DNA from: Cryobacterium sp. PAMC25264
Lineage (GTDB): Bacteria; Actinomycetota; Actinomycetes; Actinomycetales; Microbacteriaceae
Assembly (NCBI RefSeq): GCF_019443325.1
Contig: NZ_CP080383.1
Location: 3,348,001-3,412,000 of the forward strand
Reading direction: 5' to 3'
DNA: 64,000 nucleotides
Shown here piece by piece: positions 1-8,893 of this stretch (positions are counted from its first letter, which is position 1; each line of letters starts with the position of its first letter). Position numbers and translations under genes: made by a program. The notes beneath the pieces were generated by a model. That model saw only the letters and a list, made by a program, of their open reading frames with translations. It made no database searches and was not told the DNA's origin.

Positions 1-1335
1 CGCTCAGCGCCGTCGTTCTCAGCGCCGTCGTCACACCCAGCTCGTCGCCGGCTCGCCGCCCTCCTCGCGGTCGGCTCGGTGCTGACTGTCACCGGATGCG
101 CCGCCGCCGCCGAGGCCGGCCCCGCCGAAGACGTCACCATCACCTTCAGTTCCTACAACTACGGCACCGCCGGTGCGGCCGGTGAGGGCACCCAGGCCCT
201 GCTCGACGCGTTCGCCGACCAACACCCGAACATCACCGTGGTCCCCGAAGCCGTTCCGGTGGCGGATGTTCTCACCAAGACCAAGACCGCCGTGGCGGCA
301 GGCATCGCGCCGGACGTGGTGCAGCTGGGCTATAGCAAGCTCGCCGAGGCGCTGGAGACCCTGCCGATCCAGTCGATCGAAGACATCGCCGGCGACGAGT
401 GGACCGAACACGCCGAGGGCATCAACCAGGCCCTGATCGAGACCGGCGAACGCGACGGTACCGCGCATGCCCTGCCCTACACGGTGTCGATCCCCACGGT
501 GTTCTATAACGCCGACCTCTTTCGGGCCGCCGGGCTCGACCCCGAATCGCCGCCCACAAGCATCGAGGAGGTAGCGGCGGCCGCCGAAGCCATCACCTCC
601 ACGGACCACTACGGTGTCTACTTCGGCGCCGTCGACACCGGCAAGTCCGACTACCTCACCCAGTCGGTCATCAACAGCGCCGGCGGTGCGATCGTGAACG
701 CCGACGGCGACATCACCCTCGATTCCCGCGAGGCCATCGCGGGCCTCACCGCCGTGCAGGACCTCACCATGCAGGGCCTGCAGCCCGCCGTGGCCGTAGA
801 TGATGCGGTCGCCGCGTTCTCCTCCGGTGACCTGGGCATGCTCGTGATGACCACGGCGGTGCTCGGAAACATCAGTGCGGCAGCCGAGGGCAACTTCGAG
901 CTGCGCACGAGCGGCTTCCCCACCTTCTCCGACGATCAGGAGGCCCGACCCACGCATTCCGGCGCGAGCCTCGTGGTCCTCAGCGACGACGCAGCCAAGC
1001 AGCAGGCCGCCTGGGAGTTCGTGAAGTTCCTCACCAGCAAGGAGGGCTACACGATGATCACCGAGAACATCGGCTACCTCCCCTTGCGCGCTGACCTCGC
1101 TGACGACCCCGAGTACCTGGCCGACTACTTCGCCGAGAACAAGCTGCTGGTGCCCGCCCTCGACCAGCTGGCCACCCTGGCGCCATACCTGTCCTTCCCC
1201 TCAAACAAGGCCAACCAGGCCACCGTGCTCTTCCAGGACAACGCGGTCTCACCCATCGTGTTGCGCGACGCCGACGTGAAGACAACGCTCACCGAGGTGG
1301 CCGACCGCATCCGCGATCTCGTCGGCGCTCCGTGA
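1..1335 (+). CDS. Carbohydrate ABC transporter substrate-binding lipoprotein (5' partial)
   Basis: Extracellular solute-binding protein (family 1, UgpB/MalE-like) that captures a sugar or glycerol-phosphate-type ligand for the permeases encoded next. The frame is open to the first base of the window. The visible N-terminus has an RRR basic patch, a hydrophobic stretch and a lipobox VTGC (Cys about visible residue 33), so the start lies upstream and the GTG at 79 is inside the signal peptide. About 444 residues are visible, normal for the family. The stop overlaps the next start (GTGA), indicating translational coupling in an operon of binding protein, two permeases, ATPase and HAD phosphatase. 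The ligand cannot be read from the sequence. Confidence 0.9.
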   Translation, partial: RSAPSFSAPSSHPARRRLAALLAVGSVLTVTGCAAAAEAGPAEDVTITFSSYNYGTAGAAGEGTQALLDAFADQHPNITVVPEAVPVADVLTKTKTAVAAGIAPDVVQLGYSKLAEALETLPIQSIEDIAGDEWTEHAEGINQALIETGERDGTAHALPYTVSIPTVFYNADLFRAAGLDPESPPTSIEEVAAAAEAITSTDHYGVYFGAVDTGKSDYLTQSVINSAGGAIVNADGDITLDSREAIAGLTAVQDLTMQGLQPAVAVDDAVAAFSSGDLGMLVMTTAVLGNISAAAEGNFELRTSGFPTFSDDQEARPTHSGASLVVLSDDAAKQQAAWEFVKFLTSKEGYTMITENIGYLPLRADLADDPEYLADYFAENKLLVPALDQLATLAPYLSFPSNKANQATVLFQDNAVSPIVLRDADVKTTLTEVADRIRDLVGAP

Positions 1336-2288
1336 CGGTAATGCTCTCTCCGGCCCCGGGAGCGGTCTCCGCCGCGCCCCGGGGCCGCGGGCCCCACCGC
1401 CCCAGCCCGCGAGCCGGCCGCGCCTGGCCGTACCTCACTCCGTTGCTGGTACTGCTGTTCGCCTGGGTGTACGGGCCGGCTCTGTTCACCGGCGTCCTGT
1501 CGTTCCTGGAGTGGAACCTCACGGGTGCTCCCGGCGGGTTCGTGGGCCTGGAGAACTACGCCCGCCTGCTGCGCGAGCCCGAGTTCGGGCGGGCGGCGGG
1601 CCAGACCATGCTCTACGCGGTGGCCCTCCTGCCGTTCTCCACCATCGTTCCGATGTTCCTGGCGATCATGCTGTGGCAGCGGCCCGGCCGGGCCAGCACC
1701 GTTTATCGTTCGTTGCTCTTCCTGCCCGTCATGGTCGCTCCGGTTGCGGTGGCGGTGTCCTGGCGATTCCTCCTCAATCCGCTGCAGGGCCTGGTCAACG
1801 AGGTCATCGGTGTCGTCGGTCTGCCGCCGATGAACTGGCTGGGCAACCCGGCGAGCGCCCTCATAGTGATCGTGCTGGTGACCGCGGCCAAGGTCACCGC
1901 GTTCAACATGCTGCTCTACAGCGCCGCCCTCTCTACGCTGGACCGGCGCACCCTGCAGGCCGCCCGGCTCGAATCCGCCAGCGCCTGGGAGACGACGCGG
2001 TTCATCGTGATTCCGCAGCTGCACAAGACCACGATTCTGCTGGGCCTACTCAGCATCGTTCTGGCCGGGCAATGGGTCTTCACCAATGTCTCGGTGCTCA
2101 CCCAGGGCGGTCCAGACGGGGTCACCGACAACGTCTACTACCGCATCTACACCCTCGGGTTTGAATTCTTCGAGACCGGGATGGCGTCGGCCGCGGCAGC
2201 GATCGTGCTGCTGTTCTTCGCACTCGCCAGCCTCGGCTGGGTACTGCTGACTCGATCGAACCTGAGGAGATCCAGTGCCAACCGCTGA
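1332..2288 (+). CDS. ABC transporter permease, MalF/UgpA type
   Basis: Inner-membrane permease of the sugar importer (CUT1 class), 318 residues with about six hydrophobic segments after a basic, proline-rich N-terminus. The EAA-type loop that contacts the ATPase is visible near residues 205-230 (ARLESASAWE ... IPQL). The GTG start overlaps the upstream stop by 4 nt. The gene overlaps the next permease by 14 nt, so the pair is surely co-translated. It forms the membrane channel with the following MalG-type partner. Confidence 0.92.
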   Translation: MTVMLSPAPGAVSAAPRGRGPHRPSPRAGRAWPYLTPLLVLLFAWVYGPALFTGVLSFLEWNLTGAPGGFVGLENYARLLREPEFGRAAGQTMLYAVALLPFSTIVPMFLAIMLWQRPGRASTVYRSLLFLPVMVAPVAVAVSWRFLLNPLQGLVNEVIGVVGLPPMNWLGNPASALIVIVLVTAAKVTAFNMLLYSAALSTLDRRTLQAARLESASAWETTRFIVIPQLHKTTILLGLLSIVLAGQWVFTNVSVLTQGGPDGVTDNVYYRIYTLGFEFFETGMASAAAAIVLLFFALASLGWVLLTRSNLRRSSANR

Positions 2289-3096
2289 CCGCGCGCGTAC
2301 CGGCGCCTGGCATGTCGTGCTCATCGGGGTGATCCTGATCATGACCTTCCCGGTGCTCTGGGGCATCCTCACCTCGTTCAAACCGGCGAACGACATCCAC
2401 TCCCTCTCCCCGTTCTCGGCCCACCCCACCCTCGACCACTACGTGCACGCGATCACGGCCTGGCCGGTGGGGCTGCTGCTCGGCAACACCTTCGTGATGG
2501 CGGCCGGTGTGGTGATCGGACAGGTTCTCATTGCCGTTCTCGGGGCGTTCGCCCTGGCCTACTTCGCACCCCGGTACCGCAATCTGGTGCTCACCCTGCT
2601 CACCATCTCGCTCGCCATCCCGCCGCAGGCGCTGATCATTCCGCAGTTCCTCATGACGGCCAAGCTCGGCTGGCTGAACACCGACGTGGGCCTGATCGTG
2701 CCGCAACTGGGCTCATCCGCCCTGGCCGTGCTCCTTCTCCTGCAGCACGTGGACGGGCTCCCCGGTTCGCTGCTGAACGCGGCCAAGCTCGACGGCGCCC
2801 GCCCTGTCGAGGTGCTGTGGAGCATCGTGCTGCCGGCGCTGCGCCCGGCGATCGCGGCGGTCAGCATCCTGGTGTTCATCACCACCTGGAACGAGTACCT
2901 CTGGCCGTTGCTCGTAGCACCCCGCCAGATCGATACCACCGTGCAGATCGGCCTGCGGCAGTTCGAGACCGCGGAAGGCACCAACTTCGGCGGTCTGCTC
3001 GCGGCCGCCACCCTCACCAGCCTGCCCATCCTCATCGTCTACCTCGTCGCGTCGCGGCGCATCACGGACGCCTTCCTCCAGTCGGGACTCAAATGA
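2275..3096 (+). CDS. ABC transporter permease, MalG/UgpE type
   Basis: Second permease of the same CUT1 sugar importer, 273 residues. The EAA loop AAKLDGARPVEVLW lies around residues 168-182. The GTG start at 2275 is preceded by an AGGAGA-like ribosome binding site inside the upstream gene. Six membrane segments and the conserved NEYLWPLL region near the C-terminus are typical. It ends in an ATGA overlap with the ATPase gene. Confidence 0.92.
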   Translation: MPTADRARTGAWHVVLIGVILIMTFPVLWGILTSFKPANDIHSLSPFSAHPTLDHYVHAITAWPVGLLLGNTFVMAAGVVIGQVLIAVLGAFALAYFAPRYRNLVLTLLTISLAIPPQALIIPQFLMTAKLGWLNTDVGLIVPQLGSSALAVLLLLQHVDGLPGSLLNAAKLDGARPVEVLWSIVLPALRPAIAAVSILVFITTWNEYLWPLLVAPRQIDTTVQIGLRQFETAEGTNFGGLLAAATLTSLPILIVYLVASRRITDAFLQSGLK

Positions 3097-4160
3097 CCCT
3101 CAGCACCCTCGCCGGCGACATTCAACTCGTCGGCCTCAGCAAAACCTACGGGAGTGCCACCGCGCTCGACGCCATCGACCTGCACATCCCCGCCGGCTCT
3201 CTCACCGTCATTGTCGGACCATCGGGGTGCGGCAAGTCCACCCTGCTGCGGGTGCTGTCCGGGCTGGAGACCGCGAGCACCGGCGACCTACTCCTCGGTG
3301 GCGTTGCCCTCACCGACCAACGCGCCGGTGACCGCGACGTGGCCATGGTCTTCCAGGACTACGCCCTGTACCCGCACATGTCTGTCGCCGCGAACCTGTC
3401 GTTCGGCCTCCGCCTGCAGGCCCGACATGACCGCCGCACCGGACCGTCCAAGGACGAGATCACCCGCCGCGTGTCGGATGTCGCCAGCCTGCTCGGGCTC
3501 GACGCCCTGCTTGAGCGCAAGCCGTCCCAGCTCAGCGGCGGGCAGCGGCAACGGGTGGCTCTGGGCCGGGCGATCATCCGCCGGCCCCAGGTGCTTCTTC
3601 TGGACGAACCGCTCTCTGCGCTCGATTCGCAGCTGCGCGCCAGTGCTCGGGCGGAGATCCTGCGGCTGCACCGCGAGATCGGCGCCACTCTGGTGCTTGT
3701 CACGCACGACCAGCATGAGGCCTTGTCCATGGCCACGCACCTCGTGGTGATTGACGCCGGCCGGGTGGCGCAGTCCGGTACGGCAGAAGAGCTGTTTCAC
3801 CGGCCGGCGACGGAGTTCGTCGCGACCTTCGTCGGCTCCCCTGCCATGAATCTGCAGCCGGAGCAGAACGACGATGGCCGCGTCGGCTGGCGTGCCACCG
3901 ATGCCGCCGTGCTTGGGGATGTGCGTCACTCGGCGTCGGTGACGGCATCCGGCGATCTGGTGGTCTCCGGAACCACCGAGCTCTGTGAATTCACCGGGGA
4001 CGGCCAACAGGTGCTCGTGCGAAACGACGAGCGCAGCTTCACCATCACCCAGCTGGAGGGCGACTCCTGGCTCCGCCCGGGCGAACCCATGCACGCCATC
4101 ATTCCCGCCTCCCGCCTGCACCACTTCGATTCGAACGGACGCCGTCGTAATGCCAGTTGA
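3093..4160 (+). CDS. Sugar ABC transporter ATP-binding protein, MalK/UgpC/MsiK type
   Basis: Cytoplasmic ATPase that energises the importer. Walker A GPSGCGKST (about residues 40-48), signature LSGGQRQRVALGRA, Walker B LLLDEPLSALD and switch His in VTHDQHEA are all present. A C-terminal regulatory (TOBE-like) region follows; total 355 residues. The ATG at 3093 overlaps the permease stop (ATGA) and is preferred over the longer in-frame extension to 2817, which lies wholly inside the permease gene. Two other sugar importers in this window lack an ATPase gene. In Streptomyces one MsiK-type ATPase serves several importers, so this protein could serve those too (inference). Confidence 0.94.
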   Translation: MTLSTLAGDIQLVGLSKTYGSATALDAIDLHIPAGSLTVIVGPSGCGKSTLLRVLSGLETASTGDLLLGGVALTDQRAGDRDVAMVFQDYALYPHMSVAANLSFGLRLQARHDRRTGPSKDEITRRVSDVASLLGLDALLERKPSQLSGGQRQRVALGRAIIRRPQVLLLDEPLSALDSQLRASARAEILRLHREIGATLVLVTHDQHEALSMATHLVVIDAGRVAQSGTAEELFHRPATEFVATFVGSPAMNLQPEQNDDGRVGWRATDAAVLGDVRHSASVTASGDLVVSGTTELCEFTGDGQQVLVRNDERSFTITQLEGDSWLRPGEPMHAIIPASRLHHFDSNGRRRNAS

Positions 4161-4821
4161 CCTCTCCCCCTCCCTACCCGCTTCGACCACCCTCGACATC
4201 GTCTGGTGCGACTTCGGCGGCGTGCTCACCCCCCACCTCGACGGGGCCGTCGGGCACATCGTCGACGCCAGCGGCGTGGCCTGGAGCGTGCTGATGGATG
4301 CGGCGGCACACGTGGCGGAAGACCTCGGCGTCACCGGGCTTGGCCCGCTGGAGCTCGGCCTGATCAGCCAGGCGGAATGGGGCGCCCGCATGGAGGACGC
4401 GCTGCCGGCGGATGTGGCGAGCCTGGTAAACCTCGGCCGCTGGGACGAGTACTGGTACCGGAATCGCCCGGTGAACACCGAACTCCTCGCCGAACTGAAC
4501 CGGCTGAGCGCCGCCGGCGTGCGCATCGGCATGCTCACCAACAGCGTCGCCGAGTGGGAACCGCACCGGGCGCGGATGCTGGCCGGCGTCGACGTCTTCG
4601 ACGCCTTCGTGCGCTCGCACGAAATCGGGCTCGCCAAGCCCGAACCGCGGATCTTCGCGCACGCCGACCTCCAGCTGCACCCGGAAGGTGGTCGGGTGGT
4701 GCTCATCGACGACATCGTCGCGAACTGCGAGGCGGCAGACGCTCACGGCTGGACGGGCATTCACCATGTGTCGACGAAGGCCACCGTCGCCACCCTGCGC
4801 GCACTGATACCGATGGAGTGA
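4150..4821 (+). CDS. HAD-superfamily hydrolase
   Basis: 223-residue HAD-like phosphatase. Motif I is CDFGGVLTP near residue 19, motif II MLTNSV about 124, motif III Lys in KPEPRIF about 165, and motif IV LIDDIVANCEAA about 188. Motif I reads DFGG rather than DxD: the second, acid-base Asp is replaced by Gly, as in many DUxG-type HAD proteins, so the chemistry may be dehalogenase/phosphatase-like or altered. The ATG at 4150 overlaps the end of the ATPase gene, placing it in the transporter operon. A role on a phosphorylated intermediate of the imported sugar is inferred from context only. Confidence 0.82.
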   Translation: MPVDLSPSLPASTTLDIVWCDFGGVLTPHLDGAVGHIVDASGVAWSVLMDAAAHVAEDLGVTGLGPLELGLISQAEWGARMEDALPADVASLVNLGRWDEYWYRNRPVNTELLAELNRLSAAGVRIGMLTNSVAEWEPHRARMLAGVDVFDAFVRSHEIGLAKPEPRIFAHADLQLHPEGGRVVLIDDIVANCEAADAHGWTGIHHVSTKATVATLRALIPME

Positions 4822-4901
4822 AGCCGACGTAGTGAGGTCTGTGGTGACGACGGCCCCCATCGTGGGGCAGAATGGGCAGACGAGTTCCAATGGAGGACAG
4901 C

Positions 4902-5141
4902 ATGAGCGGCGACACCCAGGACGAACCGATTCAGGACCAGCACAGCTTCACCGATGACGACATGGTGGCGGGTATTCTGGTGCAGCACGAGGCCGACTTG
5001 GCCGGCCACGACGAGGCCGAGGTTCTGGATGCGCTGCGCGAACGTCTCGCCGACGGCGGTCACGACATGACCAACGAGGTTCTCAGCGAGCACGCGCATC
5101 GCATTGCCGGGCTCACTCCGAACAAGTTCTCCCAGCAGTAA
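4902..5141 (+). CDS. Small acidic hypothetical protein
   Basis: 79-residue soluble, Asp/Glu-rich protein with no membrane segment or recognised domain. The ATG at 4902 was chosen because GGAGGACAG sits just upstream at 4892; an in-frame ATG at 4872 lacks such a site. Codon use matches the neighbours, so it is probably real. It follows the HAD gene by 80 nt with no obvious terminator. Function unknown. Confidence 0.7.
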   Translation: MSGDTQDEPIQDQHSFTDDDMVAGILVQHEADLAGHDEAEVLDALRERLADGGHDMTNEVLSEHAHRIAGLTPNKFSQQ

Positions 5142-5174
5142 CCCGCGCGTTCCCGTCTCGGTGCGAGGGCTTCC

Positions 5175-5450
5175 TCAGACGGCGCAGCCGGTGGCGATGT
5201 ACAGCGCGCTCAGGGCGCCCCGCGCGGTGATGGCAACGTTCTGCGGGTAGTCACTGAGAACCGGAGGCCGGCGCAACCCGTCTTTCGGGCTCCAGCCCCA
5301 GACCGAGTGCCGACCGATGTCGAGCAGCATGGCCGCGGTCGCCTCAGAGACGGATGCCCACAGGTCGGTCACGACGAAGTACACCTTCCACGGCTTTCCG
5401 CGGGCCACAACCGCCTCCAACGTTGGGCACGGGCGGGCGCCCCTGAGCAT
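5175..5450 (-). CDS. Hypothetical protein or 3' gene fragment
   Basis: The reverse strand has strongly GC3-biased coding sequence ending TGCAV-stop, with motifs such as KPWKVYFVVTDLWASV and DIGRHSVWGW. The upstream part of the open frame (to 5603) looks non-coding, and no convincing ribosome binding site precedes the ATG at 5450. It may be the tail of a gene whose 5' end has been lost or shifted out of frame. I do not recognise the family. The thioredoxin-like gene upstream ends at 5509 on the same strand. Confidence 0.4.
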   Translation of the reverse strand: MLRGARPCPTLEAVVARGKPWKVYFVVTDLWASVSEATAAMLLDIGRHSVWGWSPKDGLRRPPVLSDYPQNVAITARGALSALYIATGCAV

Positions 5451-5508
5451 CGTGTGGTGGTCTGTGCGGCATCGATCAGGGAAGTCGGGGTGGGTCGGTG
5501 GCGCCGGC

Positions 5509-5817
5509 CTATGTCGTTTCGCGGGCACGGGCGGTTGCCACCAAAAGCTGGGGCAGCGAGGGCACCCCGGCCGCACGGAAAACCTCGCGGCCGTCGGCAT
5601 CACGGATGATGGTCGTCGGGGTGTGCTCGATGTTCAGCGACTCGGCACGTTGCGGGTCGCCGGCCACATCGAATTCGACCAGCGTCGACCCCGGTACGAG
5701 TTGGAGGATCCGGTTCAGGGCCATCCGTGTGGTGCGGCAGGCGCCGCAGAACGAGGTGGAGAACAACTCGAAGTGCACGGCTGGGTCCGCGGTGAGCGGG
5801 CGTGGAGCTGTGGGCAT
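5509..5817 (-). CDS. Thioredoxin-family protein with CGAC active site
   Basis: 102-residue single-domain thioredoxin-fold protein. The redox motif is FCGAC near residue 25 and the cis-Pro motif HTPTT is near residue 66, followed by a short C-terminal helix. No signal peptide or membrane segment, so it is probably a cytoplasmic disulfide reductase or an accessory thioredoxin. CGAC differs from the CGPC of canonical thioredoxin, which usually changes redox potential. It lies between a fragmentary gene and a DUF6328-like membrane gene on the same strand. Confidence 0.82.
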   Translation of the reverse strand: MPTAPRPLTADPAVHFELFSTSFCGACRTTRMALNRILQLVPGSTLVEFDVAGDPQRAESLNIEHTPTTIIRDADGREVFRAAGVPSLPQLLVATARARETT

Positions 5818-5884
5818 TGCGGGCTTCCTGCCGCAGCGAAATCGGCATCACCGCGGTACTGGATGCAACGCCTCGACACCTCGC

Positions 5885-6196
5885 CTATTCCGCCTCTCGG
5901 TCACTCCTCAGCGTGCCTCGGGCGGCCCGGCCGAGCGCCAGATCGAAGATCAACAGCCCGATGCCCGCGACCGTGACGGCAACCCCGGCCAGCGTGACCT
6001 CCACGAAGCGGTTGGACCGCAACTGGAACACCGCTGCCAGCAGGAAGCCCGTAAGAATCTGGGAACCGGCCTGGATGACGCGCACCTCCTGCAGCAACTC
6101 GTTCCAGTTGCGGTCCAACCGTTCGGTGACGGTTTCGTCGCGGCCGTCGTGGGCCGCGTCAGGCTCCTCCGGAAGCGGAGAAAGGGAATCGGTCAT
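5885..6196 (-). CDS. DUF6328-like small membrane protein, possibly shortened
   Basis: 103 residues. The N-terminal half carries the family-like block ERLDRNWNELLQEVRVIQAG followed by a hydrophobic ILTGFLLA segment. A second membrane segment at about residues 70-92 ends in a charged tail. As I recall the family, members are nearer 150-170 residues with four helices, so a central stretch may be missing here although the frame stays open. Function of the family is unknown. Confidence 0.6.
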   Translation of the reverse strand: MTDSLSPLPEEPDAAHDGRDETVTERLDRNWNELLQEVRVIQAGSQILTGFLLAAVFQLRSNRFVEVTLAGVAVTVAGIGLLIFDLALGRAARGTLRSDREAE

Positions 6197-6313
6197 CGGT
6201 GAACCCCTTCCGAGGCGGCGCTTCGCGTTGGGGAGAATCGACCTAGCGTCACCCGATCGAATTCACCATACCCAGGGCCCGCACCAACGGCCCGGCCAGA
6301 ATCTGGAGTTTTC

Positions 6314-6582
6314 ATGCCCCAGATTTCGTCCACGGCGCGGTTTGTTGCCGGGTCGCGCATCCGCCACATTTTCGAGATCGCCGCCGACCTGCTCGACTTC
6401 GCCGCCCGGCACGACCTCTGGGTGCTCAGCGCCGTGGGCCGAGGAGTTTGTGCTCAACCCTCGGGGTGGCGGTGGCGCCCGGCTCGGCCTTCGGCGCCTG
6501 CGGGGAGGGCTGGATCAGGATCTGCGCCGCCGGCCAGCGGAAACCGCTGCTCACCGCGCTGTCCCGGCTGCCCGCCGTCTAG
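6314..6582 (+). pseudogene. Remnant of a PLP-dependent aminotransferase
   Basis: A good ribosome binding site (CTGGAG) precedes an ATG at 6314. The first frame reads like an aminotransferase N-terminus (ISSTARFVAGSRIRHIFE) and jumps directly to an internal motif (LLDFAARHDLWVLS). EEFVL follows in a second frame, and in a third frame comes the typical class I/II C-terminus (VAVAPGSAFGACGEGWIRI ... RLPAV-stop at 6580-6582). Only about 90 of some 390 codons remain, spread over three frames, so this is a genuinely decayed gene rather than a single sequencing error. Confidence 0.75.
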
Positions 6583-6630
6583 GCACCAGAGTGGACATCC
6601 GCCCCGAAAGCCGCCCCGTATGGCGGGCGA

Positions 6631-7872
6631 TCAGACGGTCGGCACCACGTCGGCGCGGGTGCGTGCGAACACCGTCTTCAGCGACACCCGGCTGGTGTAC
6701 TGGATCGACCCGTACCGGAAGAGCCGCACGGCCAGCTGGAGCACGAGCGCGGCGAGCAGGAACAGCTCGACGATGATCACTGCCGCCTCCCACCCGTTCA
6801 GGGTGCCGAACGCGTTCCGCAGCATCGCGGTGAGCGGCGCCGAATAGGGGAAGTAGGTGAACACCTGCACCACGAAGCTGTGCGGACTCGAGACGATCGA
6901 GGAGACCGCGTACAACGGCATGACCAGCAGGATGATCAGCACCGCGGACAGGCTGCCCGCGTCTTTGGCCGTGGGCATGATCGCCCCGATGGCCACCAGC
7001 GTGCCGGTGAACAGGGCGAACCCGCCGATGGCCAGCAACGCTCCCACGATCATCTGCACCGGGTCGAAGGTGAGCGCCGAGAAGTCCAGCTCCGGGATGT
7101 TGAGCGAGTCGCGGAAAAAGACGTAGGCGATGGCGACGGGCGCGAGGAACACGAGCACTTGGGTGAACCCCACGATGAAGAGCGAGATGATCTTGCCCGT
7201 GATCAGCGTGGTGGGGTTGAGGGTGGTGAGGATCATCTCGGTGACCCGATTCTCCTTCTCCTCCAGCGTGCTCGTGAGCATCTGGTTCGAGAGCAGAGTG
7301 AACACGAGGAAGAAGACCACCACGTAGATCAGCGGCGGGATCACGCCCATGAAACCGGCGGCCTTTTCACCGTCGGCGTATGTGGTGGCGTCCACCGAGA
7401 CGTTGCCCCGGGCCAGCTCGGCCAACGCCGGATCCCCAATCTCGTTCTGTGCGCTCAGGACGAGCAGCTGCGTGGCCACGGCGTCGTAGGCGCCGTTGCC
7501 GAAGAGTCCCTTGTCGACGCCGGACACCTGCACAGCGGCGGTACTCGGGTCGGCCGGGTACACGAAGTGGGCGTCTTCGGTGCCCGCCTTCACGGCGGCG
7601 ATCGCGGCCGCGTCATCCGTCACGGCCGTGCCGCCCATCTTCGACGCCACGGCCGGGTCGACATAGCCGGATGCGTCGCTGTAGGTGAACGTGATCGCGG
7701 CGTCGGCCTGGGCATCCACGGTGCTCGCGGCCGACGTATTGCCGATGATCATGAGGGCCATCACGATGGCGATACCGACCGGCACCAGCAGGGTGGTGAT
7801 CCAGAACCGTCGTTTGCTGAGCGTGCGGCCGACCTCGAATCCGATGACCGTTTGGAGGTTGTGCCGGGCCAT
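6631..7872 (-). CDS. ABC-2 type exporter permease, NatB-like
   Basis: 413-residue membrane component of an ABC exporter. One N-terminal membrane helix (about 27-47) is followed by a ~130-residue extracytoplasmic domain and then a C-terminal bundle of about six helices. The family motif STLEEKENRVTEMILTT is present near residue 205, as in NatB/YhaP-type sodium or small-molecule exporters. The ATG overlaps the stop of the upstream ATPase gene (TAATG). Substrate unknown; Na+ or drug efflux are precedents. Confidence 0.88.
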   Translation of the reverse strand: MARHNLQTVIGFEVGRTLSKRRFWITTLLVPVGIAIVMALMIIGNTSAASTVDAQADAAITFTYSDASGYVDPAVASKMGGTAVTDDAAAIAAVKAGTEDAHFVYPADPSTAAVQVSGVDKGLFGNGAYDAVATQLLVLSAQNEIGDPALAELARGNVSVDATTYADGEKAAGFMGVIPPLIYVVVFFLVFTLLSNQMLTSTLEEKENRVTEMILTTLNPTTLITGKIISLFIVGFTQVLVFLAPVAIAYVFFRDSLNIPELDFSALTFDPVQMIVGALLAIGGFALFTGTLVAIGAIMPTAKDAGSLSAVLIILLVMPLYAVSSIVSSPHSFVVQVFTYFPYSAPLTAMLRNAFGTLNGWEAAVIIVELFLLAALVLQLAVRLFRYGSIQYTSRVSLKTVFARTRADVVPTV

Positions 7873-8795
7873 TAGCGTGCCGCCATTTCGTTCTGTTCGC
7901 CGTAGACGCTCACGAAGATCTCGTCCAGCGAGAGCTTGCTGGTGGCGAAGCTGCGCACCAGCACTCCGGCGTCGACCAGGTCGCGCAGGATCAGGGCTTC
8001 GTCGGTGCTGTCGGTGAGGGTGAGTTCGGCGTAGTTGCGGTCACGGGTGCTGACCTCGTAGTGCGCCGATGGCGGGATATCACCGGAGTAGCTCATCCGG
8101 ATCATGGTTCCGCCGTACTGGTTCTGCACCTCGGGGATCGTGCCGTAGGCCTCCGCGCGCCCGTTCTTGAGCAGGATTACGCGGTCGCAGAGGCGCTCCA
8201 CCTCCTCCATCTGGTGCGTGACCATGAGCACGGTGGCACCGTTACGTTTCTGTTCCTCGATGATGTCCATGAGCAGACGCCGGTTGACCGGATCGAACCC
8301 CTTGGTGGGTTCGTCGAGGATGAGCAGTTCGGGGTCGTTCATGATCGTGACGCCCAACTGCACCTTCTGCTGTTGCCCGCCCGAGAGCTTGTCGACCCGG
8401 GTCTTGGCCTTGTCGGCCAGACCGACCCGCTCGAGGTAGTCCATCGACCAGGCGGTCGCCGCCTTCTTGCTCAGGCCTTTGAGAGCGCCGAAGTACGCCA
8501 TCACGGCGATCACGGACTCCTTCTTATACAGTCCGCGTTCCTCGGGGAGGTAGCCCAGTCGACTGCCGGCCTCCGGGGTGAACGGGCGGCCGTCGATGTG
8601 CAGCACCCCTGCACTGGGGAGATAGATTCCGAGCAGCGCACGCAGGGTGGTCGTCTTTCCCGACCCGTTGGAGCCGAGAAACCCGAACGTCTCGCCGCGG
8701 CGCACATCGAAGGAGAGGTCCTCGATGACAGTGGTGCTGGCGAAGTCCATCCGAAAATGCTCGATGTGAACAAGAGGCTCTTCATGAAGCGTCAT
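7872..8795 (-). CDS. ABC exporter ATP-binding protein, NatA-like
   Basis: ATPase partner of the NatB-like permease, 307 residues from the ATG at 8795; a GTG at 8801 is an alternative and neither has a strong ribosome binding site. Walker A is GSNGSGKTT, the signature is LSGGQQQKVQLG and Walker B is LLILDEPTKGFD. A C-terminal DUF4162-like region (about 220-307) is typical of NatA and drug-export ATPases. The one-base overlap with the permease gene supports an obligate pair. The gene is divergent from arr. Confidence 0.92.
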   Translation of the reverse strand: MTLHEEPLVHIEHFRMDFASTTVIEDLSFDVRRGETFGFLGSNGSGKTTTLRALLGIYLPSAGVLHIDGRPFTPEAGSRLGYLPEERGLYKKESVIAVMAYFGALKGLSKKAATAWSMDYLERVGLADKAKTRVDKLSGGQQQKVQLGVTIMNDPELLILDEPTKGFDPVNRRLLMDIIEEQKRNGATVLMVTHQMEEVERLCDRVILLKNGRAEAYGTIPEVQNQYGGTMIRMSYSGDIPPSAHYEVSTRDRNYAELTLTDSTDEALILRDLVDAGVLVRSFATSKLSLDEIFVSVYGEQNEMAAR

Positions 8796-8893
8796 GCCCA
8801 CACCCTAACGCTGTGGTGGATGCGGCCGACACGAGCGTGCGAGCCAACGCTGGTGCGGTTTAGACTTCCGCACGTCAACCAGGAAGGGGAATC

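Noticed and set aside
2817..3092. N-terminal extension of the sugar ATPase gene
   Set aside because: Lies entirely inside the permease gene in another frame; the ATG at 3093 with ATGA overlap gives the normal MalK start.
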